Shown here in pieces: positions 44,774 to 53,039 of a DNA stretch of 64,000 nucleotides. Each line of letters begins with the position of its first letter. The first letter of the stretch is position 1. The notes beneath the pieces were generated by a model, which was given only the letters and a program-made list of their open reading frames with translations, searched no databases and was not told the origin of the DNA. Source of the stretch: Fusobacterium sp. (GTDB lineage Bacteria > Fusobacteriota > Fusobacteriia > Fusobacteriales > Fusobacteriaceae); contig NZ_JAWDXO010000003.1 in assembly GCF_032477075.1 (NCBI RefSeq), positions 62,001 through 126,000 on the forward strand. The letters are read 5' to 3'. The position numbers were made by a program, and so were the translations under genes.

Positions 44774-45085
44774 TTAAGCGTTGATTGAAGTAACTTTGAT
44801 CTCAGTAAATAACTGTCTGTGACCTTTTTTTCTGTGGTATCCTGTTTTTGGCTTGTATTTGAAGTTAACAACTTTAGTGCCTTTACCTTGAGCCACTACT
44901 TCTGCTACAACTTTAGCTCCATCAACTACAGGAGTTCCAACTTTTACAGTTTCTCCATTAGCTACTAAAAGAACTTCAGTTAATTCTACAGTTGCGTTAA
45001 CTTCAGCATTTAATTTCTCTACTCTTAATACATCACCTTCTGCTACTTTGTACTGTTTACCACCAGTTTTTATAACTGCGTACAT
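44774..45085 (-). CDS. rplU: ribosomal protein L21
   Basis: 103 aa, full length: MYAVIKTGGKQYKVAEGD at the N-terminus and FKYKPKTGYHRKKGHRQ near the C-terminus are diagnostic. First gene of rplU-prp-rpmA, with a structured leader and near-consensus promoter. Confidence 0.97.
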   Translation of the reverse strand: MYAVIKTGGKQYKVAEGDVLRVEKLNAEVNATVELTEVLLVANGETVKVGTPVVDGAKVVAEVVAQGKGTKVVNFKYKPKTGYHRKKGHRQLFTEIKVTSINA

Positions 45086-45154
45086 TTTAACACCTCCAAA
45101 AGTATTGCAATCGCTGGCCTAGGGTTGCTGATGACCCTTTCCAAGCGTAATCTA
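45086..45154 (-). promoter_or_regulatory. L21 leader RNA
   Basis: The 5' leader of rplU folds into a two-part hairpin: CGCTTGG (45141-45147) with CCAGCG (45112-45117) outside and AGGGT/ACCCT inside, followed by the ribosome binding site GGAGGTG. It matches the layout of ribosomal-protein L21 leaders that bind free L21 and shut off translation. Family membership is by recognition only. Confidence 0.6.
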
Positions 45155-45160
45155 CGGTAA

Positions 45161-45189
45161 AGTATATCATAATATATATGAAATGTCAA
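45161..45189 (-). promoter_or_regulatory. sigma-70 promoter of rplU operon
   Basis: TTGACA (45184-45189), 17-bp spacer, TATACT (45161-45166), minus strand. Confidence 0.85.
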
Positions 45190-45249
45190 TAAAAATAAGA
45201 TATTTATTAAGCTTTGAAATAAAATATTTTCTTTTCTCAAAATTCACTT

Positions 45250-45285
45250 TTCTACTGCAAAAACTCTAAAGTTATATTTGGTTTA
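45250..45285 (-). repeat. degenerate copy of dispersed KYNF repeat
   Basis: On the minus strand it reads TKYNFRVFAVEK and then stops, matching EKYNFRIFPVER of the 63.7-kb copy. Located between the divergent rplU and radical SAM promoters. Confidence 0.55.
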
Positions 45286-45474
45286 TAAATTATCTTGACC
45301 CTATTCTTTAGAAAATTTACAATAAAAAAATCTCAATTAATAACAAAATTATTTATTTTTTTTATAATAATTATAGTCAAATAATATTGTTATACACATA
45401 TTTTTAATAAAGACATCCTCATCCGTTGATTTTATCTAAAAATATTGCTCCTTATTTTTATAGAAAAAATATAC

Positions 45475-45480
45475 TATAAT
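45475..45480 (+). promoter_or_regulatory. -10 element of the radical SAM/GH3 operon
   Basis: Consensus TATAAT, 17 bp upstream of the AAGGGAGGG ribosome binding site. No good -35 at 16-18 bp; an activator or a weak promoter is likely. The gap 45190-45511 otherwise holds only the repeat copy at 45250. Confidence 0.4.
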
Positions 45481-45511
45481 AGAAATAAGAATTATTAAGG
45501 GAGGGATTGAT

Positions 45512-46807
45512 ATTTTAAAAATACTTTTCATACATGCATGGAATAAAACAGAAAAAGCATATAGAGGAATATTTTCCAAATTGATGACATATCCATCACT
45601 TACTCTGCCTACACTGGTATCATTAGTACCAAAAGATATAAAAACAGAAGTAGATGTTTGTGATGAAATATCTTACAAAGTAGATTATAATAAGAAAAAA
45701 TATGATATTGTAATAATATCTTTTGACACTTCATCTAGTAAACAAGCATATATTCATTCAGAGGAATTTAAAAAAAGAGGTGCATATATTGTAATGGGGG
45801 GATATCATACCACTGCCATACCTGAAGAGGCATCAAAACACTGTAATACTATAATAATAGGAGCTGGAGAAATATCTCTTCCTAATTTTTTTTATGATTA
45901 TCTAAAAGGAGAACCCCAAAAAATATATGATAATCAGAATATAGATATGAGCAAAATAAAAGTAATTCCAAGAGATGTGATAAAAAGCAGAAGATATATG
46001 AAAATACCCCCTGTAATAGCTGATAGAGGCTGTAACAACAAGTGCAGTTTTTGTGCTATAAGTGAAATGTGGAAAAGCAATCCCAGACCAGTAGAAAATG
46101 TAATTGAAGAGATAAAAAGCCTGAAAAGTAATAAAATAATTTTTTTTGATCCAAATTTCTTTTATCCTAAGGAATACTCTTTAAAGCTTATGAAAGAACT
46201 GGAAAAATTGAAGATAAAATGGGCAGGAAATGGTACAGCTGATGCTCCTTTTGATGATGAACTCATGGAGGCTGCTCAAAAAAGTGGTTGTTCAGGTATT
46301 CTTATAGGATTTGAGTCTCTCAAAGAAGAAACACTTAAAGGAGTGAATAAAAAGTTTTTTAATGTAGAAAGATATAAAGAGTGTGTAGAAAGAGCCCATA
46401 AATACAATATAGCAGTAAATGGCTGCTTTGTTTTAGGAATGGATGGCGATACTGAAGAAGACCTACTGACACTCCCTGAAAAGATAAATTATTTGGGAGT
46501 AGATATGGCAAGATTTGCCATCTTAACACCTTTACCAAATTCTGAATTATATAAAAAAATGGATAGTGATGGAAGAATAATTATAAAAGATTGGTCTAAA
46601 TACACACAAAACAATACAATTTTTCTTCCTAAAAATATGTCTATGAATAGACTAGACGAAATCTACAAAGAGGTGTGGAAAAAAACTTACACATTTAAAA
46701 ATATATGGTACAGGATAAAGAATTCTTCAAATAAAACTCTCATAGAAAAAATTATACTTCTTGGGGCAAATATAGGATTTAAATATCTAGGAATACAGGA
46801 AGATTAA
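45512..46807 (+). CDS. B12-binding radical SAM enzyme A
   Basis: 431 aa if translation starts at ATT 45512. The frame is open upstream of the first in-frame TTG/ATG (45581/45584) and encodes ILKILFIHAW, the first strand of the B12-binding Rossmann domain found at the start of all four paralogues. A perfect AAGGGAGGG sits 6 nt before this ATT, and no ATG/GTG/TTG is in frame there. Domains: B12-binding (1-150; GGYHTTAIPEEA at about 95), radical SAM (CNNKCSFC, Cys174/178/181), C-terminal helical part. Cobalamin-dependent radical SAM enzymes methylate or rearrange unactivated carbons. First gene of the eight-gene operon; 1 bp gap to the next. Confidence 0.85.
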   Translation: MLKILFIHAWNKTEKAYRGIFSKLMTYPSLTLPTLVSLVPKDIKTEVDVCDEISYKVDYNKKKYDIVIISFDTSSSKQAYIHSEEFKKRGAYIVMGGYHTTAIPEEASKHCNTIIIGAGEISLPNFFYDYLKGEPQKIYDNQNIDMSKIKVIPRDVIKSRRYMKIPPVIADRGCNNKCSFCAISEMWKSNPRPVENVIEEIKSLKSNKIIFFDPNFFYPKEYSLKLMKELEKLKIKWAGNGTADAPFDDELMEAAQKSGCSGILIGFESLKEETLKGVNKKFFNVERYKECVERAHKYNIAVNGCFVLGMDGDTEEDLLTLPEKINYLGVDMARFAILTPLPNSELYKKMDSDGRIIIKDWSKYTQNNTIFLPKNMSMNRLDEIYKEVWKKTYTFKNIWYRIKNSSNKTLIEKIILLGANIGFKYLGIQED

Positions 46808-46808
46808 A

Positions 46809-48140
46809 ATGAAGATAACAGTGATAAGAGTAAATATGTTTGAAGAAAACAGCAATGATGCAATGAAGCCCCTCATATTTCCTATACTTGACAGTCTTAC
46901 ACCTAAAAGGGTGGAAATGATATTTTTTGATGACAGAATAGAACCACTCCCTGAAAAAATAGACTCAGATATAATTGTTTTTTCAGCAGAAACCTTTTCT
47001 ATTAAAAGAGCATATATTTTGGCTAAGAAATATAAAAAAGATAATAATATTACTGTTATAGGAGGATTTCATTCTACTGTGATGCCAGAAGAAAGTGGAT
47101 TATATTGTGATTGTGTTTTAGTAGGAGATGCTGAAGATACATGGAAAAAAATGATTGAAGACTATATGAAAGGAGAATTAAAAAAAAAATATATATCTGA
47201 ATTCAGCAAAGAACTTGGATATATAGATTACTATCACAGAGCTTTTAAAGAAAAAAAATATCAACCAATAGGAGTAGTTCAGTTTTCCAGAGGATGTAAA
47301 TTTGACTGTGATTTCTGCTCCATAAAATCAATGTATAAAGGAAATGTAAAGCAAAAGAAGTGGGATATAATAGAGAAGGAGCTGAAAAATTTTAAAGAAA
47401 AAATAATATTTTTTATTGATGATAATCTCCTTTATGACAGAGAAAGTTTTTTAAAATTTCTCCAGATAGTAAAGCCACTGAAAAAAAGATGGGCATGTCA
47501 AATAAGTATGGATATAGCCTTTCAAGATGATATTCTAAAAAAAATGCAGGAAAGTGGTTGTTTTCTAGTATTAATAGGCTTTGAATCTCTGAACACTCTC
47601 AATCTTCAACAGATGAACAAAAAAGCAAATCTTACAGTAAAAGATTATGACAGAGCAATCGAAAACATATATAAACATGGTTTACTTATATATGGTACTT
47701 TTATATTTGGATATGACTATGATACTTTGGAAAATGTAAGAGAAACAATAAGTTTTGCTCACAGACATAATTTTACAGTAGCAAACTTTAATCCTCTAAT
47801 CCCCATGCCTGGAACAAAACTTTATGAAAGGCTGGATAAATCTCAGAGGTTATTATATAAAAAATGGTGGCTGGAGGAAGAATATTGCTATGGGGATACT
47901 GTATATCAACCTGCTGGGATGTCACCTGAAGATTTAAAAAATCTGTGTAAAGATGCTCGTTTTGAATTTTATAGTGTAAAGAATATATTTAAAAGACTGA
48001 TAAGAAACAAACTTCATCTTTCTTTTAAAAATATGTGGATATATCTTTTGGTAAATATAGTTTCCAGAAGAGAAATTCATCAAAAACAAGGGAGGATACT
48101 AGGGGGAAGATGGAATGAAAATAACCTTGATAAAACCTAA
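46809..48140 (+). CDS. B12-binding radical SAM enzyme B
   Basis: 443 aa. B12-binding domain with FFDDRIEPLP (39-48) and GGFHSTVMPEES (85-96); radical SAM cluster motif CKFDCDFC (Cys163, 167, 170); C-terminal segment with WWLEEEYCYGDTVYQPAGMSPEDL shared with paralogues C and E. B, C and E are closer to each other than to A and D (shared DDRxE and KWWLxxEY motifs). It overlaps gene C by 26 bp. Product unknown; methyl transfer to a carbon is the common activity of this class. Confidence 0.87.
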   Translation: MKITVIRVNMFEENSNDAMKPLIFPILDSLTPKRVEMIFFDDRIEPLPEKIDSDIIVFSAETFSIKRAYILAKKYKKDNNITVIGGFHSTVMPEESGLYCDCVLVGDAEDTWKKMIEDYMKGELKKKYISEFSKELGYIDYYHRAFKEKKYQPIGVVQFSRGCKFDCDFCSIKSMYKGNVKQKKWDIIEKELKNFKEKIIFFIDDNLLYDRESFLKFLQIVKPLKKRWACQISMDIAFQDDILKKMQESGCFLVLIGFESLNTLNLQQMNKKANLTVKDYDRAIENIYKHGLLIYGTFIFGYDYDTLENVRETISFAHRHNFTVANFNPLIPMPGTKLYERLDKSQRLLYKKWWLEEEYCYGDTVYQPAGMSPEDLKNLCKDARFEFYSVKNIFKRLIRNKLHLSFKNMWIYLLVNIVSRREIHQKQGRILGGRWNENNLDKT

Positions 48141-49449
48141 TATAGGAAAAAAAGGGGATAGTCTTTATGTAGATGAAGGAAGGATGGAGCCTCTTCAACT
48201 AGGAATACTTGCTGCCCTCACACCAAAAGATATAGATGTAGTGATGTATGATGACAGAATGGAACGGATACCCTATGATGAATATACCGACTTAGCAGTA
48301 CTTACAGTGGAAACTTTTACTGCAAGGCGTGCTTATGAAATAGCTGAAGAATATAGAAGCAGAGGAGTAAAAACACTTATGGGAGGAATGCATGTGATGC
48401 TGATACCTGATGAAGTACAGGAATATTGTGATTCTATCATAGTGGGGGATGCTGAATCTGTATGGAAAGAAATGACAGAAGATTTAAAAATTGGAAAACT
48501 AAAGAAAAGATATAAAGGAAAGCAACTTCCTATACCTCAAGAAAATATCATCACAAGAAGAGATATTTTTGAAGGAAAGGGATATCTTCCTATAACCCTT
48601 ATACAATTTTCCAGAGGGTGTAAATATAGATGTAACTTCTGTGCTTCAAGTGCATATTTTAAAAATAAACATTTCTGTAGAAGAGTGGAAGATGTGGTCA
48701 CAGAAATAAAAAGTCAGAAAAGAAAGCTGATTTTTTTTGTGGATGATAATATAATAGCAAATTTTCAAAAAGCAAAGGATCTATTCAGAGCATTAATACC
48801 ATTAAAAATAAAATGGGTAAGTCAAGGCAGTATGGATATGCTTTATGATGATGAATTAATGGAACTCATGGTAAAAAGTGGATGTCTGGGACTAGTAATA
48901 GGATTTGAATCAATAAATGAAGAAAATCTTAAAAATATGAACAAGGGTTCTAATAGGCAAAAAAAATTTGATAAGTACAAAAGAGAGATAGAAATATTAA
49001 GAAAATGGGGACTTCAAACATGGGCAGCATTCACAGTAGGACATGATGAAGATACTGTAGAAAGTATAAAGGAAACCTGTAGATTTGCTATTGAAAATAA
49101 ATTTTGTTTTGCAGCATATAATATTTTAATGCCCTATCCAGGAACACCTCTTTATGAAAAACTAAAAGAAGAAGGAAGACTTCTCTATGATGGAAAATGG
49201 TGGCTTCATGACGAGTATAGATTCAATTATGCAGCTATTCTTCCTAAAAATATGACACCTGATGAATTGACAGAAGTTTCCTTTTGGTGTCGTAAAGAAT
49301 TTAACAGTCCTCTTTCCATATTCAGCAGAGCTTTTGACTTCAAAACAAATATGAGAACACCATACAGATTTTTTACATATCTTATCTACAATCCACTTTT
49401 CAGAAAAGAAGTATATAAAAAACAGGGAATGAAATTTGGAAATAAATAG
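48115..49449 (+). CDS. B12-binding radical SAM enzyme C
   Basis: 444 aa. RMEPLQLGILAALTP, MYDDRMERIP and GGMHVMLIPDEV in the B12 domain; CKYRCNFC (Cys169, 173, 176) in the radical SAM barrel; KWWLHDEYRFNY in the C-terminal part. Starts inside the end of gene B, with AGGGGGAAG as ribosome binding site. Probably acts on the same scaffold as B and E at another position or step. Confidence 0.88.
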   Translation: MKITLIKPNIGKKGDSLYVDEGRMEPLQLGILAALTPKDIDVVMYDDRMERIPYDEYTDLAVLTVETFTARRAYEIAEEYRSRGVKTLMGGMHVMLIPDEVQEYCDSIIVGDAESVWKEMTEDLKIGKLKKRYKGKQLPIPQENIITRRDIFEGKGYLPITLIQFSRGCKYRCNFCASSAYFKNKHFCRRVEDVVTEIKSQKRKLIFFVDDNIIANFQKAKDLFRALIPLKIKWVSQGSMDMLYDDELMELMVKSGCLGLVIGFESINEENLKNMNKGSNRQKKFDKYKREIEILRKWGLQTWAAFTVGHDEDTVESIKETCRFAIENKFCFAAYNILMPYPGTPLYEKLKEEGRLLYDGKWWLHDEYRFNYAAILPKNMTPDELTEVSFWCRKEFNSPLSIFSRAFDFKTNMRTPYRFFTYLIYNPLFRKEVYKKQGMKFGNK

Positions 49450-49459
49450 AGGAGACCAT

Positions 49460-50173
49460 ATGAAACTAAAGGGAGAAATTGTTGAGATAGATAAACTTGA
49501 TAAAAAAGATATTGATGAGATGTATAAACTTATGACAGAATATTATGATAATATGGAGAAAAAAGCTTTTTTTAAAGATCTCTATGACAAAAAATATTGC
49601 ATAGTATTAAGAGATGAGAAAGAAAATATAAAAGGATTTTCCACACAGAAGATAATAAATTTTTCTATTGAAGAAAAAAAGATATACGGAATATTTTCAG
49701 GAGATACTATAATACATAAAAGTAGTTGGGGAAGCCTTGAACTATTTAGAGTATTTGCAGATTTCTTTTTTGACATTGGAGAAAAATATGAGAATTTTTA
49801 CTGGTTTCTTATTGTGAAAGGGTATAAAACATATAAAATCCTTCCAACTTTTTTTAAGGAATTTTATCCAAACTGCCTTACAGAAATACCTCTTGAAATA
49901 AAAAATATAATGGACAGTTTTGGAGAAAATTTCTATCCTGGAGAATATAATAAAAATACTGGAATTATAGAATACAAAAAAACAAAAGATAAACTGAAAG
50001 AGGGAATTGCAGATATTACAGAGAAAAGATTGAAAGACAGAGATATAAAATTTTTTCAAAAGAGGAATCCTCAGTATTCTAAAGGAAATGATATGGTATG
50101 TATCACAAAGCTCAATAAAGAAAATTTATTAGAAGGAGTAAAATCTCTGCTGTCACTGGAGAGAGAGAAATGA
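49460..50173 (+). CDS. acyltransferase-like protein of the radical SAM operon
   Basis: 237 aa from ATG 49460 (GAGGAGA upstream; the track-like longer start at 49436 lies inside gene C and has no site). N-terminal part resembles a GNAT fold (CIVLRDEKENIKGFSTQKII, then GIFSGDTII and WGSLELFRVFADFFFD), followed by FYWFLIVKGYKTYKILPTFFKEFYP, a stretch I associate with hypothetical proteins of GNAT type. No clear catalytic residues. ATGA overlap with the GH3 gene indicates strict coupling, so it may hand over or transfer an acyl group for GH3. Confidence 0.65.
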   Translation: MKLKGEIVEIDKLDKKDIDEMYKLMTEYYDNMEKKAFFKDLYDKKYCIVLRDEKENIKGFSTQKIINFSIEEKKIYGIFSGDTIIHKSSWGSLELFRVFADFFFDIGEKYENFYWFLIVKGYKTYKILPTFFKEFYPNCLTEIPLEIKNIMDSFGENFYPGEYNKNTGIIEYKKTKDKLKEGIADITEKRLKDRDIKFFQKRNPQYSKGNDMVCITKLNKENLLEGVKSLLSLEREK

Positions 50174-51696
50174 TATACTGGCTTGTAAATACAATGCTTT
50201 GCTTCCTCTATAAAAAAGAATATAAAAGATATATAAATTGTAAAAATATTAAAGGGGTTCAGGAAGGAAAACTCAAAGAAATATTGATGAAAAATATGAA
50301 TTCCCTCTATGGGAAAAAATATAACTTCAGTGAAATAAAAAATTATGAAGAGTATAAAAATAAAGTTCCTCTCACTATCTACGAAGATTATTTAAAATAT
50401 ATAGAACAGATAAAAAGAGGAAAGAAACATATTCTTACTATGGAAGATGTAAAACTTCTAGAACTTACAAGCGGTTCTATGACAGCCAGTAAGCTTATTC
50501 CTTACACTGAAGGATTGAAAAAAGAATTTCAAGCAGGAATCAAGCCTTGGATATATTCATTATACATCAGTTACCCTGAAATAAAAAAAGGAAAAAGTTA
50601 TTGGTCTGTCACACCTGTGACTACTGAAAAAAAATATACATCTGGAAATGTTCCCATTGGTTTTGAAGAAGATAGTGAATATTTTGGAAAAATAGAAAAA
50701 TATCTAATGAATATAATATTTGCTTATCCAAAAGATATAAAGCTAGAAAGAGATATAGAGGTATTTTACTGGAAGACAGCTTTAAAACTTCTGAAAACAG
50801 AAAATCTCACTCTTATATCTGTATGGAATCCTTCATTTTTACTATTGCTTTTACAATATATAAAAGAAAATAGGGAAAAGCTTTTAAAAAAAATCTCAAT
50901 AAAAAGAAGAAAAAAAATTGAAAAATTCCTTTTTGAAGATAATTATTCCAAAATATGGAAGAACCTGAAAGTCATCAGTTGTTGGGGTGATGGAAATGCA
51001 ATTCATTATATGGAAGATATTAAGAAAATCTTTAAAAAGGTATTGATACAGCCAAAAGGAATTCTTGCTACTGAAGGATTTCTTTCTTTTCCCATTGGAG
51101 ATAAAGAAGGAAGCAGGATAAGCTATTATTCTCATTTTTTTGAATTTATAGAAAGAGAAACAGGAGATATAAAACTTGCTTCTCAGTTAATAGCTGGAAA
51201 AAATTATGAAGTGGTACTCACTACAAGTGGCGGATTATACAGATACTGTATAGGAGATATAATTACTGTTATATCTGTGAAAAATGGACATCCTATCATT
51301 AGATTTTCTGGAAGAAAAGGAGCTGTTTCTGATCTCTTTGGAGAGAAAATAAGTGAAGAATTTGCAGGAACAATATATAAAAAATTAGAGGCACAATATT
51401 TTATGCTGACACCTGAAAAAGATAGATACAGGCTCTATCTCAAGAGCAGCTATGAAATTTCTAATAAGAAGATAGATGAGATGTTCAGAAAAAACTTCCA
51501 TTATGACTACTGTAGAAAACTGGGACAATTGAAAGAAATTGAAATATTTAGACTTACAGGAGAACCTGAAAAGGAATATATAGAATATTGCCTAAAAAAC
51601 GGGCAGCGACTAGGAAATATAAAATTAAAAATATTGTCTCAGAAAAATGGATGGGAAAATGTATATACAGGATATTTACAAAAGGAGGAAAAATGA
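50170..51696 (+). CDS. GH3-family acyl-adenylating amide synthetase
   Basis: 508 aa. Hallmarks of the GH3 (auxin-responsive promoter) family: LTSGSMTASKLIPYT (about 98-112, P-loop), VISCWGDGNA, GILATEGFLSFPI and LTTSGGLYRYCIGD (second half, adenylate-binding Tyr/Asp). Plant and bacterial GH3 enzymes activate a carboxylic acid as acyl-AMP and join it to an amine or amino acid. Here it is the only ligase in an operon of five B12 radical SAM enzymes. ATGA overlaps on both sides. The acid and amine partners are unknown. Confidence 0.9.
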   Translation: MIYWLVNTMLCFLYKKEYKRYINCKNIKGVQEGKLKEILMKNMNSLYGKKYNFSEIKNYEEYKNKVPLTIYEDYLKYIEQIKRGKKHILTMEDVKLLELTSGSMTASKLIPYTEGLKKEFQAGIKPWIYSLYISYPEIKKGKSYWSVTPVTTEKKYTSGNVPIGFEEDSEYFGKIEKYLMNIIFAYPKDIKLERDIEVFYWKTALKLLKTENLTLISVWNPSFLLLLLQYIKENREKLLKKISIKRRKKIEKFLFEDNYSKIWKNLKVISCWGDGNAIHYMEDIKKIFKKVLIQPKGILATEGFLSFPIGDKEGSRISYYSHFFEFIERETGDIKLASQLIAGKNYEVVLTTSGGLYRYCIGDIITVISVKNGHPIIRFSGRKGAVSDLFGEKISEEFAGTIYKKLEAQYFMLTPEKDRYRLYLKSSYEISNKKIDEMFRKNFHYDYCRKLGQLKEIEIFRLTGEPEKEYIEYCLKNGQRLGNIKLKILSQKNGWENVYTGYLQKEEK

Positions 51697-53039
51697 GAAT
51701 AGTTTTCTTAGCTCCAGCTGGAGCTATGCACAGATATAATGGAAATTTTGGAAAAGTCCTTCACTATGCACCTCTTACTCTTACAACACTAGCATCTTTG
51801 ATACCAGCAGAGATAGATGCAGATGTAGAAATATTTGATGAATCATCAGAAAAAATACCTTTGAATGTAGTGGCTGACCTCATTGTCATTACCTGTATCA
51901 CAGGAACAGCTCAAAGGTGTTATGCATACTCAGATTATTTTAGGAGCAGAGGAATAAAAACTGTTCTTGGTGGAGTACATCCTTCTCTTATGCCAGAAGA
52001 GTCTCTGAAACATGCAGATGTTGTTATGACAGGATTTTCAGAATTTACATTTCCCCAGATGATAATGGATTTTAAACTGGGACATTTAAAAAGACTCTAT
52101 GCACAAAGTGATGAATTCACTGTAGCAGGAAAACCTCTACCCAGAAGAGACTTACTAAAAAAAGGGTATATAACAAAAAGTACAATAGAAGCTGTAAGAG
52201 GCTGCTCTCTTCCATGCACTTTTTGTGCTTATCCAGCAGCTTTTGGAAAAAAAATATATAAACGTCCTGTAAGAGAGGTAATAGAAGAAATAGAAACTCT
52301 TAATTCAAAGATAGTTCTTTTTCCAGATGTAAATCTCATAGCAGACAGAGAGTATGCAATTGAGCTCTTCAGAGAAATGATTCCTCTAAAAAAATATTGG
52401 CTGGGACTTGCAACTTCAGCTGTGGGAATAGATGATGAACTGATAGATATTTTTCATAAAAGTGGGTGCAAAGGCCTCCTTATAGGTTTTGAGTCCATCT
52501 CTCAAGACTCTCAAAAATATGTCAATAAAGGAATAAATAATGTGTCTGGGTATTCAGAACTTATGAAGAGACTCCATGATACTGGAATACTTGTGCAGGG
52601 ATGTTTTGCCTTTGGAGGAGATGAAGAGGATATATCTGTTTTTGAAAGAACAGTGGAGGCTGTTATAGAATCTAAGATTGATCTTCCAAGATACAGCATA
52701 CTTACTCCCTTTCCAAAAACAAATTTCTATATTGAATTGGAAAAACAGGGAAGAATAATAGAACATAATTGGGCAATGTATGATGTAGAGCACTGTGTAT
52801 TTCAGCCTAACAAAATGACAAAGGAGCAGTTGGAAGAAGGAACAGCATGGGCTTGGAATGAGACATACAAAACAAAAAATATTTTAAAGAGGCTAGCCCC
52901 TTTCAAACACAACCCATGGCTCTCTCTCCCTTTAAATTTTGGATACAGAAACTACGCAAAAAAATATGAATATTTTACTAAAGAGGTTATGTGTGATAAC
53001 TCAGATATACCTTCAATAGAAGGAGGAAATGGCAGATGA
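51693..53039 (+). CDS. B12-binding radical SAM enzyme D
   Basis: 448 aa from ATG 51693 with AAAGGAGG just before it; the longer frame upstream lies inside the GH3 gene. APLTLTTLASLIPAEIDADVEIFDE and GGVHPSLMPEES in the B12 domain; CSLPCTFC (Cys171, 175, 178) in the radical SAM barrel; NWAMYDVEHCVFQPNKMT near the end. Resembles enzyme A more than B/C/E (no DDRxE motif). ATGA overlap with GH3 upstream and with gene E downstream. Confidence 0.88.
   Translation: MRIVFLAPAGAMHRYNGNFGKVLHYAPLTLTTLASLIPAEIDADVEIFDESSEKIPLNVVADLIVITCITGTAQRCYAYSDYFRSRGIKTVLGGVHPSLMPEESLKHADVVMTGFSEFTFPQMIMDFKLGHLKRLYAQSDEFTVAGKPLPRRDLLKKGYITKSTIEAVRGCSLPCTFCAYPAAFGKKIYKRPVREVIEEIETLNSKIVLFPDVNLIADREYAIELFREMIPLKKYWLGLATSAVGIDDELIDIFHKSGCKGLLIGFESISQDSQKYVNKGINNVSGYSELMKRLHDTGILVQGCFAFGGDEEDISVFERTVEAVIESKIDLPRYSILTPFPKTNFYIELEKQGRIIEHNWAMYDVEHCVFQPNKMTKEQLEEGTAWAWNETYKTKNILKRLAPFKHNPWLSLPLNFGYRNYAKKYEYFTKEVMCDNSDIPSIEGGNGR

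Noticed and set aside
45086..45154. Cobalamin riboswitch upstream of the radical SAM operon.
   Set aside because: The only structured RNA there is on the opposite strand and belongs to rplU; no B12-box-like sequence is visible before 45512.
50896..51135. Minus-strand and alternate-frame open frames inside long genes (several across the window).
   Set aside because: Shadows of strongly coding frames without own ribosome binding sites or recognisable products.
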